Positions 18,187-26,647 of a stretch of DNA of 61,889 nt are shown in pieces (positions within the stretch are counted from its first letter, which is position 1; the number at the start of each line of letters is the position of its first letter). Source of the DNA: Aquabacterium sp. (GTDB lineage: Bacteria > Pseudomonadota > Gammaproteobacteria > Burkholderiales > Burkholderiaceae_C); the NCBI RefSeq assembly GCF_016234775.1, contig NZ_JACRAH010000045.1, positions 1-61,889 on the forward strand, given 5' to 3'. Position numbers and translations under genes: made by a program. The notes under the pieces were generated by a model. That model made no database searches. It was given only the letters and a program-made list of their open reading frames with translations, and was not told where the DNA came from.

Positions 18187-18379
18187 AGCCTTCATCGCTG
18201 ATGGCCTTGACCGTGTCTTCACGGCTCAGGGTGGTTTGCACCGTCACATGGCCTTGTGGCAGTTCCACCGACACGGTGGCGCTTGAATCCAGCGCCTGGA
18301 TGGCCTTGGTCACCGCTTTCACGCAGTGCTGGCAAGTCATGCCTTTGACCTGAAGTTGATGGCTGGTGGCTTCGCTCAT
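18170..18379 (-). CDS. copZ: CopZ-like heavy-metal-associated copper chaperone
   Basis: Single HMA domain of 69 residues with the metal-binding motif GMTCQHC and a C-terminal SDEGYDVQA end typical of the fold. It should carry Cu(I) in the cytoplasm to CopA and CueR. It is the first gene of the minus-strand unit copZ-cueR, which faces copA across a short control region with two CueR boxes. Confidence 0.94.
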   Translation of the reverse strand: MSEATSHQLQVKGMTCQHCVKAVTKAIQALDSSATVSVELPQGHVTVQTTLSREDTVKAISDEGYDVQA

Positions 18380-18417
18380 GGAGATCCTTTGTGTGTGATC
18401 ACATTGTCAACGCGATC

Positions 18418-18448
18418 AGTCTGAACCTTGCCATGATGGCAAGGTCAA
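18418..18448 (-). promoter_or_regulatory. CueR operator and promoter for copZ-cueR
   Basis: A perfect 21-base palindrome at 18425-18445 (ACCTTGCCAT, centre G, ATGGCAAGGT). On the minus strand TTGACC lies at 18448-18443 and CAGACT at 18423-18418, giving a 19-base spacer in which the operator is embedded, the arrangement expected for CueR. Confidence 0.88.
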
Positions 18449-18474
18449 GAGCAGGGTAGCTGATCGGGATCAAT

Positions 18475-18505
18475 TTGACCTTGCCATGGTGTAAGGGTTG
18501 ACACT
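18475..18505 (+). promoter_or_regulatory. CueR operator and promoter for copA
   Basis: TTGACC at 18475-18480 runs directly into an imperfect 21-base dyad at 18478-18498 (ACCTTGCCAT, then GTGTAAGGGT). GACACT at 18500-18505 is the probable -10 after a 19-base spacer. The layout matches the E. coli copA promoter. Confidence 0.85.
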
Positions 18506-18539
18506 GTCATCATTGCCACACCAATTTGCCGGGCCGAAC

Positions 18540-20903
18540 ATGTCTGCCAACGATCAATCACTCTCAGATGGCCACGTCCAACTGGCCGTGCGGGGCATGA
18601 CCTGTGCGGCCTGCGTCAGGCGGGTGGAACGCGCCCTGGGCAAGGTAGCGGGTGTGCAGGAGGCTCAGGTCAATTTCGCGACCGAGACCGCCAGCGTGAC
18701 GCTGGTCCCCGATGCCGGTGCCTTTGACCCGGCTGGCCTGGTGGCTGCAATCGAGGATGCGGGCTATCACGCGCAAGTGCAACAGGCCGACGCGCCGCTG
18801 CAAGAGGCCATCCTGCCCTGGTGGCAGGTCTGGGGTGCGGTGCTGCTGGGTATCGCATTGAGCCTGCCGCTGGTCTTGCCCATGTTCTGGGGTGCGCACC
18901 ATTTCTGGCCCGCCTGGGTTCAGTTTGCGCTGGCCACGCCGGTTCAATTTGGCCTGGGCGCGCGCTTTTACAAGGCGGGCTGGGCGGCACTCAAGGATCG
19001 CAGCGGCAACATGGATCAGTTGGTGGCCCTGGGCACCAGCGCCGCGTGGGGGCTGTCGTGCTGGTTGTGGTGGTCGCATGCGCAGGCAAGCCAGGGCTTG
19101 CACGGTGAGCATGCGGCGCACACTGCACACCAGGCGCCTGATCTGTATTTCGAATCGGCAGCCGTGGTGATCACCCTGGTCCTGCTGGGCAAGGCGCTGG
19201 AGGCGCGTGCCAAGCGTGAGACGACGGCGGCCATCCGCGCCTTGCAGGCCTTGCGCCCGGACACCGTGTGCCGCCTGGGCCCGCAAGGTGAAGTGACCGT
19301 GCCCCTGGCGCAAGTGCTGGTGGGTGACACCTTGATCGTCCGCCCTGGCGAGCGCATTCCCACGGATGGCCTGATCACGGAGGGCAGCAGCCATGTGGAC
19401 GAGGCCATGCTCACCGGTGAGCCCTTGCCCGTCGCGAAGACGCAGGGTGATCGCCTGACGGGGGGCGCCGTCAACGCCGAAGGGCGCCTGGTGATGCAGG
19501 TCACGGCGGTGGGCAGCCAGACCATGCTGGCGCACATCATCCGTCGCGTGGTCGATGCGCAGGCCGCCAAGGCGCCGATCCAGCGCGTGGTTGATCGGGT
19601 GTCGGCGGTGTTCGTGCCCACCGTGCTGGTCATCGCCTTGCTGACCGGGCTGGGGTGGTGGCTGGCGGGGCAGGGCGGCGATGTGGCCTTGATCCGCGCG
19701 GTGGCCGTGCTGGTCATTGCCTGCCCATGTGCGCTGGGCCTGGCCACGCCGGCGGCCATCATGGCGGGAACGGGGGCTGCGGCACGGCAGGGCATCCTCA
19801 TCAAGGATCCTCAGGCGCTGGAGATGGCGCACCGCGTTCAGATCGTGGCCTTCGACAAGACCGGCACCCTGACGCAGGGCCATCCCAGGTTGCTGGATTG
19901 GCAGGTGCCTGTGGCCGCCGATACGTCGCTGGGCTGGGATCGCATCCAGGCCTTGCGTGTGGCGGCCAGCCTGCAAGCGGGTAGCGAGCACCCCTTGGCC
20001 AAGGCGGTGCTGGAGGCCTTGAAGGCCTTGGCACCAGAGGACGGGCAGCCGGCGGTGGACGCGTGGTCTGCCCAGGCGATCCAGTCGGTGCCTGGGCGCG
20101 GCGTCAGTGGGGTGTTGCCGGCAGATGGCCTTCACGCCTGGGCCGGTGAGTGGCGACTGGGCAGCACGCGGTGGATGCAGGAGTTGGTGGGCCACGCCGA
20201 AGGGGCCTTGCCTCAGAAGGCGAAAGCCTGGGCCAGCGAGGGCGCCACGGTGTCGTGGCTGATGTACCAGCCGCCCTACGATGTGGCAGCTGGCACCGCG
20301 CCAGCCTGGCAAGTCATGGCCGTGATGGCGTTCGGTGACGAGCTCAAGCCGGGGGCCGCGCAAGCCGTGGCCCGTTTGCATGCCTTGAATGTGCGCACCG
20401 TGATGATTTCCGGCGACAACCAGGGCGCCGCCCAGGCCATGGCCCGCAAGCTCGGCATCCAGCAGGTGATAGCAGAGGTCCTGCCGGGCGACAAGGCCGA
20501 TCACATCCAGCGCCTGCAGCAAGGCGAGGATGGGCAGCGCCAGGTCGTGGCCATGGTGGGTGACGGGCTCAATGATGCCCCGGCGCTGGCGGCGGCCGAT
20601 GTGGGCATGGCCATGGCCAATCCGGAAGGCGGCACCGATGTGGCCATGCAGGCAGCGGGCGTGACCTTGATGCGTGGTGACCCGATGCTGGTGCCCGCGG
20701 CTTTGGAGATATCCCGCCGCACCTCGACCAAGATCTGGCAGAACCTGGCCTGGGCGTTCGGCTACAACGTGGTGGGCATCCCGCTGGCGGCTTTTGGCGG
20801 GCTCAATCCCATGCTGGCCGGCGCGGCCATGGCGCTCAGCAGCGTCAGTGTGGTGAGCAACGCACTGTGGCTGTCTCGCTGGCGGCCTGCGCGTATCGCT
20901 TAA
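18540..20903 (+). CDS. copA: P1B-type copper-exporting ATPase CopA
   Basis: Cu(I)-translocating ATPase of 787 residues in the inner membrane. One N-terminal HMA domain carries GMTCAAC (C22, C25). The membrane CPC ion-binding motif is at C395-P396-C397, the phosphorylated Asp439 in DKTGTLT, then SEHPLAKAV in the nucleotide domain and [10 protein letters not shown] near the C-terminus. It takes Cu(I) from CopZ and pumps it to the periplasm. The ATG at 18540 is chosen over an upstream TTG at 18498 because that codon lies within the CueR promoter. It is divergent from copZ-cueR and 13 bases upstream of tRNA-Arg. Confidence 0.96.
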   Translation: MSANDQSLSDGHVQLAVRGMTCAACVRRVERALGKVAGVQEAQVNFATETASVTLVPDAGAFDPAGLVAAIEDAGYHAQVQQADAPLQEAILPWWQVWGAVLLGIALSLPLVLPMFWGAHHFWPAWVQFALATPVQFGLGARFYKAGWAALKDRSGNMDQLVALGTSAAWGLSCWLWWSHAQASQGLHGEHAAHTAHQAPDLYFESAAVVITLVLLGKALEARAKRETTAAIRALQALRPDTVCRLGPQGEVTVPLAQVLVGDTLIVRPGERIPTDGLITEGSSHVDEAMLTGEPLPVAKTQGDRLTGGAVNAEGRLVMQVTAVGSQTMLAHIIRRVVDAQAAKAPIQRVVDRVSAVFVPTVLVIALLTGLGWWLAGQGGDVALIRAVAVLVIACPCALGLATPAAIMAGTGAAARQGILIKDPQALEMAHRVQIVAFDKTGTLTQGHPRLLDWQVPVAADTSLGWDRIQALRVAASLQAGSEHPLAKAVLEALKALAPEDGQPAVDAWSAQAIQSVPGRGVSGVLPADGLHAWAGEWRLGSTRWMQELVGHAEGALPQKAKAWASEGATVSWLMYQPPYDVAAGTAPAWQVMAVMAFGDELKPGAAQAVARLHALNVRTVMISGDNQGAAQAMARKLGIQQVIAEVLPGDKADHIQRLQQGEDGQRQVVAMVGDGLNDAPALAAADVGMAMANPEGGTDVAMQAAGVTLMRGDPMLVPAALEISRRTSTKIWQNLAWAFGYNVVGIPLAAFGGLNPMLAGAAMALSSVSVVSNALWLSRWRPARIA

Positions 20904-20916
20904 ACTGGCGGTCTGG

Positions 20917-20993
20917 CTGCCCGTAGCTCAACTGGATAGAGCAATTGCCTTCTAAGCAATAGGTCGGGGGTTCGAGTCCCTCCGGGCAGGCCA
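20917..20993 (+). tRNA. tRNA-Arg(TCT)
   Basis: Complete 77-base cloverleaf with encoded CCA. Acceptor stem CTGCCCG/CGGGCAG, anticodon stem ATTGC/GCAAT, loop CTTCTAA with anticodon TCT, T-loop TTCGAGT. It reads AGA codons. TAAACT at 20901-20906, overlapping the copA stop, is a possible -10. Confidence 0.96.
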
Positions 20994-21011
20994 AATTGGG
21001 TGTGATGGCGT

Positions 21012-21257
21012 TCAGCGTTGAAACGGGTTCTGCCCGTCCGTGAACGTGCTCAACTTCCACCTCGACACGCCTTCGGTGATCCTGCACTCGCGCGCTGGAA
21101 TCTCGAGCGTGTTCACCATGCAGTTTTTCTCGAAGTCCCAGCCAAGCGAGTCGTACCCGAGGGCCAGTTTTTTCGCATGCCCCACGCTGTCGCTGTCGAT
21201 ATGCGCCAGGCCGACGCCCGCCGAGCCCACCACCAGCACGCCTACGCAGGGCGCCAA
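21012..21257 (-). CDS. Hypothetical small protein, possibly a gene remnant
   Basis: Frame of 81 residues. I do not recognise it. The N-terminal third is hydrophobic (VGVLVVGSAGVGLAHID), the rest is polar with two isolated Cys residues. It begins near the end of the next minus-strand frame upstream, so the two could be pieces of one older gene separated by a frameshift. Position just after a tRNA gene would fit debris of an integrated element. Low confidence that it is expressed. Confidence 0.3.
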   Translation of the reverse strand: MAPCVGVLVVGSAGVGLAHIDSDSVGHAKKLALGYDSLGWDFEKNCMVNTLEIPARECRITEGVSRWKLSTFTDGQNPFQR

Positions 21258-21499
21258 GCCGGTGGTGGCGATGATTTGATGTCAGGGCGATGAGGCGGTA
21301 CCAGCGCCGCCTCGTTCTGGGGCACCTGCACCCACTGGTCCAGCTCGCACTTTTTCAGCTTGGCTCGTCCTGCCTTCATGGCTTCCCTGGCGGAAATGCG
21401 CGGTTTGTGAGGTGCGGATGACATGGGTTTCTTCCATCGTGTTGCTTCGGATAGTTCAATACTGACCTGCTGAGCAAAGCGAGCGTTGATCAGGGGCAA
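21242..21499 (-). CDS. Hypothetical small basic protein, possibly a gene remnant
   Basis: Frame of 85 residues, not recognised. The middle is basic (ISAREAMKAGRAKLKKCELD) and the C-terminus Pro-rich. It overlaps the following minus-strand frame by 16 bases. It may start at the inner ATG of MSSAPHKP. Nothing in it supports a function. Confidence 0.3.
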   Translation of the reverse strand: MPLINARFAQQVSIELSEATRWKKPMSSAPHKPRISAREAMKAGRAKLKKCELDQWVQVPQNEAALVPPHRPDIKSSPPPAWRPA

Positions 21500-21632
21500 C
21501 TGCAGATGGGGGCACAGAATGCCTCAATCTTCAGGGATTCCGCCATGTGTTTTCTGGCGCCAGACCCCAAGGCGCTCAGTTAGACTGGCCTTTGAATAGA
21601 CCCACACATTCCCCAGGGGAATCGCCTCTCGC

Positions 21633-22295
21633 ATGTTTGCCTCTCTCAAGCGACTGATTGGTTCTGCACCGGCTGCCCGAGATGAGGGACAGATTCTGGC
21701 TGCCTGGGCCAAATCTGAAGGCTACAAGTTCAAACGCGTCAAGGACAAGACCGGCGGTGGCTATGTGGTCGAAACCGATCAAGGCTGGCGCGTGGAGTGG
21801 GGCGGGTCTCAGCGTTCCTATATCGCTGGGCAGGAGTTGCGTTTCCGGTGTGATACCGGCCTGCCGGGGGATGTGCAGATGGTCATGCTCAGCCGGGTGC
21901 TGGCGCAGTTGCTGGAAACGGAAGTCTTCAGCAGCTTCACCAACGCGATGCAGACGCAGATCGACAACTCCCTGCCAGATGAAATGCGCTGGCTGGCCAT
22001 GCATCCGAAGGTGTCCTTGAATGCGACGGCCGTTCTGGCCAAGCGCTACGTGCTGTTGGCCAATGCCGAGGCTGTGGCGCAATCCTGGCTGGATGCGGGC
22101 ATGCTGCAGGCGCTGGAGGCCGCCGCCACAACCTGGTGGACCGACGGCTTGCTGCTCGTGCTGACCGTCAACCGCGGCATGCTGACATTGCGCATGCCGG
22201 GGCAGCCGCTGGAGGTCGGGCAGTTGCACATGGTGGGGCAGCTGTTCGCCAAGGCCGCCTCCCGCTTGCGCGAAGTGGCGCTGGCGCACGGCTGA
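21633..22295 (+). CDS. Conserved hypothetical protein
   Basis: Soluble protein of 220 residues with no signal peptide or membrane helix. The N-terminal part reads like a short beta-rich domain (YVVETDQGWRVEWGGSQR), the rest is helical. Composition and codon use match the core genome, so it is likely a genuine vertically inherited gene. I cannot assign a family. It stands alone and converges on the enoyl-CoA hydratase gene 15 bases downstream. Confidence 0.8.
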   Translation: MFASLKRLIGSAPAARDEGQILAAWAKSEGYKFKRVKDKTGGGYVVETDQGWRVEWGGSQRSYIAGQELRFRCDTGLPGDVQMVMLSRVLAQLLETEVFSSFTNAMQTQIDNSLPDEMRWLAMHPKVSLNATAVLAKRYVLLANAEAVAQSWLDAGMLQALEAAATTWWTDGLLLVLTVNRGMLTLRMPGQPLEVGQLHMVGQLFAKAASRLREVALAHG

Positions 22296-22310
22296 CGTAG
22301 GCGGCGCCCC

Positions 22311-23078
22311 TCAGCGTTGCTTGCCCTGCAGGAACTGCTCGATGGCCTGTCCGGCCTCGGGGCGCTGCAGATTCGCCAGAAAATGTTGCTTTTCGGCGTC
22401 CAGTTGCGCGCGCAGCGGCCGATCCGCATCGTTCACCAGTTCCTTGACGCTGGCCAGTACACCAGGTGCGACTTGCCCAAGCTGTTCCGCCAGCGCGATG
22501 GCCTGTTCCAGTGTTGCGCCAGAGGGAGCCAGTCGGTGAATCAGACCCAGTGTTTGCCATTGTTGCGCTGACTGTTGTTCACCCAGCCACAGCAAGGCCA
22601 GCGCCTTGCTTCGGCCCAATGCGCGAGACAGGTGCCAGCTTGCGCCACCATCTGGCGACAGGGCGACCTTGCTGTAGGCCATCACAAACCGCGCGCTTTC
22701 CGAGGCCACGATCAGATCGCAGGCCAGTGCCAGAGAAACGCCACCACCGGCCGCTACACCTTCGACGGCGGCGATCACCGGCTTGGGGAAGCTGCGCAGG
22801 GCCTCGATCCATTGGTGAAAGGCATCCAGGTTGGCGTTCTGGGTGACCGGGTCGTGCTGTCGATTGTGGTGAAGTCGTTGCAGATCGCCACCCGCGCAAA
22901 AGTGTTCACCCTCGCCGGTCAGGACCACCGCGCACACGTCGGGGTTGTCCTCCGCCATGTTCAGTGTTTCGATCCCGGCCGCATAGGCTTGAGGTGACAG
23001 CGCATTGCGCGTGGCCGGGCCGGACAAGGTCATGACCAGGGTGCGGCCGCGTCGTTCAGTCTTGAGTTCGGTTGTCAT
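22311..23078 (-). CDS. Enoyl-CoA hydratase/isomerase family protein
   Basis: Crotonase-fold protein of 255 residues acting on CoA thioesters in the cytoplasm. The two oxyanion-hole segments are HFCAGGDL and VEGVAAGGGVSLALACD. At the second catalytic position the motif is LSPDGGASW, without the second Glu of classic hydratases, so it could be a PaaG-like isomerase or a specialised hydratase. The start at 23078 (MTTELKTERR) is preferred; an upstream in-frame ATG would add a non-homologous extension. It is divergent from the FimV-like gene. Confidence 0.9.
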   Translation of the reverse strand: MTTELKTERRGRTLVMTLSGPATRNALSPQAYAAGIETLNMAEDNPDVCAVVLTGEGEHFCAGGDLQRLHHNRQHDPVTQNANLDAFHQWIEALRSFPKPVIAAVEGVAAGGGVSLALACDLIVASESARFVMAYSKVALSPDGGASWHLSRALGRSKALALLWLGEQQSAQQWQTLGLIHRLAPSGATLEQAIALAEQLGQVAPGVLASVKELVNDADRPLRAQLDAEKQHFLANLQRPEAGQAIEQFLQGKQR

Positions 23079-23215
23079 GCAGGAAATCAGGGCTAGCTGC
23101 GTTGTTGTCAGCAAGTTGCAAGGGGCAAACTGGAGGCGTTCTCCGGGGCTTCCCACAGGATGGGAAACGAAGCCTTCATGCTAGAGTGAAAACTTGGGCC
23201 TCATGATGCACCGAC

Positions 23216-25267
23216 ATGAATAACTTTAAGCGGGTATCGGCGGCGGTTTCAGCTGGTATGACGCTGTTATGTGCCTCTGGTGCCTCATACAGCCTGGGAT
23301 TCGGTCAGCCAAGCAGCCGTGCCATTTTGGGTGACACCTTGCGTGTTACCGTACCTTTGCGCCTCGAGGCAGGCGAAGAAATCGCCAATGAATGCATGGC
23401 CGCCGATGTGTATTTCGGCGACGACAAGGTGTCCGCCAAAGCGGTGTTCACCGAGGTCATGCCCGGGGCAAACAGTGAACACGCTGTGCTGCGGGTCAGC
23501 ACCTCTGCCTTGATCAACGAACCGGTTGTCACGGTCTACTTGGCCGCTGGTTGCAAGTCTCGTATCACGCGCAAGATTGTTGCGCTGGCCGATCCGCCAA
23601 CAATGAGCAAGTTGGGCTATGACGCGCCCTCGTCATCCGACGTCGGCGAAGCTGTTCAGGCGGTGTCGCTGCCTGTTTCCCCAACGATCAGCCAGCCAGG
23701 CGCGCTTCCCGCCGTGGCGCGCGCCACCGGGCCCAAACGGGCTGGGTCGCACCGGGCCGAATCGGCCGCCCCCTTGGCGAGCGCGTCCAGTCTGATGGTC
23801 AAGCAGGTTCTGGCATCCAGCGAAACCGGTTTCACGCCCTCGACCTCGTCGTCTTCGTCGTCAGGCAAGCGCACTGCGCGCAAGACTGCAGCCTCCATGA
23901 GTAAGGCAGTGGCAGCCGCGAAGGACGACGGTGCCCGCTTGCTGCTGGATCCGGTTGAGGCCGACGCGATGTTCGTGCCTGAGCTGCGCATGACCTCGAC
24001 GATGGGTGCGGCCGCCAAGACGGAAGACACCTCACCGGACGTCCTGTTGCGACGTCAGGCGGCGGCTGCCTTGTGGCTGGCCATGAATGCCACGCCCGAA
24101 CAACTGGCGCGCGATCATCAACGCTTGCAGGATCTGGAGCAGCGGCTGGCTCAACTCAAGCAGGAGGGCGAGAAGTCTCGTCAGGTTGTGGCTGCCTTGC
24201 AGGTTCGTGCCAGCAAGGCAGAGGCGGCCGGTGGTGGCGTCTGGTTGTACGGCTCGGGCTTGCTGGCCTTCGCCGGTCTGGCTTTGTCTGGTTACCTCTA
24301 CAACCGTTTGCGCCAGGAACGCAAGAACCAGGCGGCCTGGTGGCAAGCCCAGTCGCAACTGCCCGAAGACAGCAAGGATGAGGCGCGTGAGTCTGCGCTG
24401 GAGCGCACATCGGCGGAGTTTGTGCGCGTGCCGGAAGATAGCTGGGACGCAGATCCTGCCGATCGCACGTCGTCCGTAGCCGCGGGCTCAGCCGGGCTGC
24501 AGCAGGCTTCGCCAGTCACGGCCAGCAACATTCATCGGCATGTGCCGGACGCGGCGCCTGCGGGTATGGCTCCCCCCACACCCTTGATCGAGCCCCGTGC
24601 CGAACCTTTGCGCGAAGTCTCTGTCGAGGAGCTCATCGACCTGGAGCAGCAAGCCGAGTTTTTCGTGGTGCTGGGCCAGGACGATGCAGCCATCGACCTG
24701 CTGGAAAGTCACGTCCATCACACCACGGGCGCGAGCCCCTTGCCCTTCCTCAAGCTGCTGGAAATCTACCGCCGTGTGGGCAAACGTGCCGATTACGAAC
24801 GGGTGCAGGCCGAGTTCAACGAACGGTTCAATGCCTATGCGCCCTCGTGGGATGCCGATTTGCAGCAAGGCCACAGTCTGGCGGACTACCCCGGCGTCAT
24901 CGATCGCTTGCAGGCGCTGTGGTCATCCCCAGCCAAGGCCATGGAAGTGCTGGAGCGTTCGCTGACCCGACCTGACAGCAGTGAAGATACCTTCGAGTTG
25001 CCGGCTTACCGCGAACTGTTGTTCCTGTATGCCGTGGCGCGCGATCTTTCGGAACGCGAGATGGTTGATCGCGACAGCGTGGACTTGCTGCTGCCGGTCG
25101 CCGACGTGTCAGGGGTGAAGCCAGCCGAACCGGTGCACCACAGTTCGATCATCGAACCCTTGATGGCCACGCGCCCGATCAAGGCTCAGCCTGATGCTCG
25201 TCCGAGCATCAGCCTGGATCTCCATCTGGACGACCTGCAGGCCCCGCAAGTCGATCACAAGCCGTAA
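23216..25267 (+). CDS. FimV-like polar/pilus assembly protein
   Basis: Envelope protein of 683 residues with the FimV plan: a signal peptide, an N-terminal beta domain (LGFGQPSSRAILGDTLRVTV), a low-complexity Ser/Ala-rich linker, a short coiled coil (about 300-335), one membrane helix at about 340-363, an acidic cytoplasmic linker and a C-terminal TPR-like FimV domain (IDLEQQAEFFVVLGQDDAAI). FimV organises type IV pili, type II secretion and polar chemosensing in Pseudomonas. No LysM motif was identified, and it is shorter than the Pseudomonas protein. It overlaps the convergent cysB-like gene by 13 bases. Confidence 0.85.
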   Translation: MNNFKRVSAAVSAGMTLLCASGASYSLGFGQPSSRAILGDTLRVTVPLRLEAGEEIANECMAADVYFGDDKVSAKAVFTEVMPGANSEHAVLRVSTSALINEPVVTVYLAAGCKSRITRKIVALADPPTMSKLGYDAPSSSDVGEAVQAVSLPVSPTISQPGALPAVARATGPKRAGSHRAESAAPLASASSLMVKQVLASSETGFTPSTSSSSSSGKRTARKTAASMSKAVAAAKDDGARLLLDPVEADAMFVPELRMTSTMGAAAKTEDTSPDVLLRRQAAAALWLAMNATPEQLARDHQRLQDLEQRLAQLKQEGEKSRQVVAALQVRASKAEAAGGGVWLYGSGLLAFAGLALSGYLYNRLRQERKNQAAWWQAQSQLPEDSKDEARESALERTSAEFVRVPEDSWDADPADRTSSVAAGSAGLQQASPVTASNIHRHVPDAAPAGMAPPTPLIEPRAEPLREVSVEELIDLEQQAEFFVVLGQDDAAIDLLESHVHHTTGASPLPFLKLLEIYRRVGKRADYERVQAEFNERFNAYAPSWDADLQQGHSLADYPGVIDRLQALWSSPAKAMEVLERSLTRPDSSEDTFELPAYRELLFLYAVARDLSEREMVDRDSVDLLLPVADVSGVKPAEPVHHSSIIEPLMATRPIKAQPDARPSISLDLHLDDLQAPQVDHKP

Positions 25268-26226
25268 TCGCCGTCGCCCTGCTGCTTGTGGTGCGATTGC
25301 ATGGCCTGCATGATCAAGGCGCGCGTTAACCGATCTGAAATCAGCTCGGCAAACGACAGCACGAACTGGCGCAAGTAGGCGCCGCGTTTGAACGCCAGGC
25401 GCGCCATATTGGGCCCGAACAGATGGCCCACGGGGCGCCACACGAGTTCGCTGCCGGGCGTGCTCATCATCGGGTCATCCTTGACGGCCATCTCCGCCAC
25501 CAGGCCGATGCCCAGGCCCAGGCGCGTGTAGGTCTTGATCACGTCGGCATCAATGGCTTCCAGCACCACATTGGGCGTCAGGCCGCGCTGGGCAAAGGCC
25601 TGGTCGATGCGCTTGCGCCCTGTGAACGACGGGTGGTAAGAGATCAGCGGCTCGGCGGCCAGTTGCTCCAGCGTCAGGCGCGGAACCTGGGTCAGCGGGT
25701 GTGTGGCGGGCATCACCACCACGTGCTGCCATTCGTAGCAGGGCAGGGTGACCAGGTCGGGGAAGTCGCTCAGCGATTCGGTGGCCAGCCCAATGTCGGC
25801 GGTTTCATCCAGCACCATCTGGGCGACCTGTTCGGGCGTGCCTTGGTGCAGGCTGACGGAGACCTTCGGAAACTTCTTGCGCAAGGCGGCCACGGGTTCG
25901 GGCAGCACATAGCGCGCCTGCGTGTGGGTGGTGGCGATCGACAGGGTGCCGGCGTCCTGCATGGCGTATTCATCGCCGATGCGGCGCAGATTGCCCAGTT
26001 CGCGCAGGATGATGTCGATGGATTGCAGCACCTGCTGGCCGGGCTCGGTGACACGCTTGAGGCGTTTGCCGTGGCGCACGAAGATGTCCACGCCCAGCTC
26101 TTCTTCCAGTTCCATGATGGCCTTGGAAATGCCAGGCTGCGAGGTGTGCAGGGCCTTGGCCGTTTCCGTCAGATTGAGGTTGCGCCGGGCGGCCTCGTAG
26201 ACAAAGCGGAACTGGTGCAGGTTCAT
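25255..26226 (-). CDS. cysB: CysB-like LysR-type regulator of sulfur assimilation
   Basis: LysR-family regulator of 323 residues. The N-terminal helix-turn-helix (MNLHQFRFVYEAARRNLNLT, ETAKALHTSQPGISKAI) matches the CysB/Cbl subgroup, and the effector domain keeps THTQARYVLP and a conserved ATHPL segment. It should regulate sulfate uptake and cysteine biosynthesis genes in response to N-acetylserine or thiosulfate. The next minus-strand gene upstream of it encodes a sirohydrochlorin chelatase, a siroheme step needed by sulfite reductase, which supports the assignment. Confidence 0.92.
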   Translation of the reverse strand: MNLHQFRFVYEAARRNLNLTETAKALHTSQPGISKAIMELEEELGVDIFVRHGKRLKRVTEPGQQVLQSIDIILRELGNLRRIGDEYAMQDAGTLSIATTHTQARYVLPEPVAALRKKFPKVSVSLHQGTPEQVAQMVLDETADIGLATESLSDFPDLVTLPCYEWQHVVVMPATHPLTQVPRLTLEQLAAEPLISYHPSFTGRKRIDQAFAQRGLTPNVVLEAIDADVIKTYTRLGLGIGLVAEMAVKDDPMMSTPGSELVWRPVGHLFGPNMARLAFKRGAYLRQFVLSFAELISDRLTRALIMQAMQSHHKQQGDGDYGL

Positions 26227-26241
26227 GGCGTACGCTCCAGG

Positions 26242-26628
26242 TCAGTCTTCAGGCTGGGCCAGTTGCCAGGCGGCATCCACCAGGGCCTGAATCAGCACAT
26301 CGGTCTCGCCCACGGCTGAACTCAGGTTCCAGCGCACATCGGGGTAACGGTGCTGCAGCTCTTCCAGCAGCCGGGGCAGGTCCTTGCGCACATGGCCACC
26401 TGCGCCCAGAAACAAGGGCACCACGGTGATGCGCGAACAGCCTTTGGACACCAGTTCGGCACCAGCCTCGGCAATGCCGGGTGTCATCAGTTCGAGGAAG
26501 GCGAGCCTGACCTCGTCGCCGCTGGCGGCGGCACGTTCGCGCAGCCGGTCGGCCACGGTTTCAAAAGGGCGCGCCCATGCCGGGTCGCGTGCGCCATGGG
26601 CAAACAGCAGGATGCCGGATCGGTTCAT
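26242..26628 (-). CDS. cbiX: Short CbiX-type sirohydrochlorin chelatase
   Basis: Protein of 128 residues, the size of the single-domain CbiX(S)/SirB-like chelatases that insert Fe or Co into sirohydrochlorin. The metal-binding His residues are in FAHGARDPAW and LGAGGHVRKDLP. It lies 15 bases upstream of cysB and probably shares its transcript, linking siroheme formation to sulfate reduction. Whether the metal is iron or cobalt cannot be told from the sequence. Confidence 0.9.
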   Translation of the reverse strand: MNRSGILLFAHGARDPAWARPFETVADRLRERAAASGDEVRLAFLELMTPGIAEAGAELVSKGCSRITVVPLFLGAGGHVRKDLPRLLEELQHRYPDVRWNLSSAVGETDVLIQALVDAAWQLAQPED

Positions 26629-26647
26629 GTGGGTCTTTGGTTTGAAT

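Larger units (their letters stand above)
20994..21632. other. Gene-poor region after tRNA-Arg
   Basis: About 640 bases with no recognised gene. Two short minus-strand frames are listed separately because their translations look protein-like, but neither is convincing. No integrase, attachment duplicate or terminator was seen, although tRNA 3' ends are frequent integration sites. Confidence 0.45.

Noticed and set aside
18564..20522. Minus-strand open frame of 652 codons opposite copA
   Set aside because: Antisense shadow of a codon-biased gene; no recognisable protein features.
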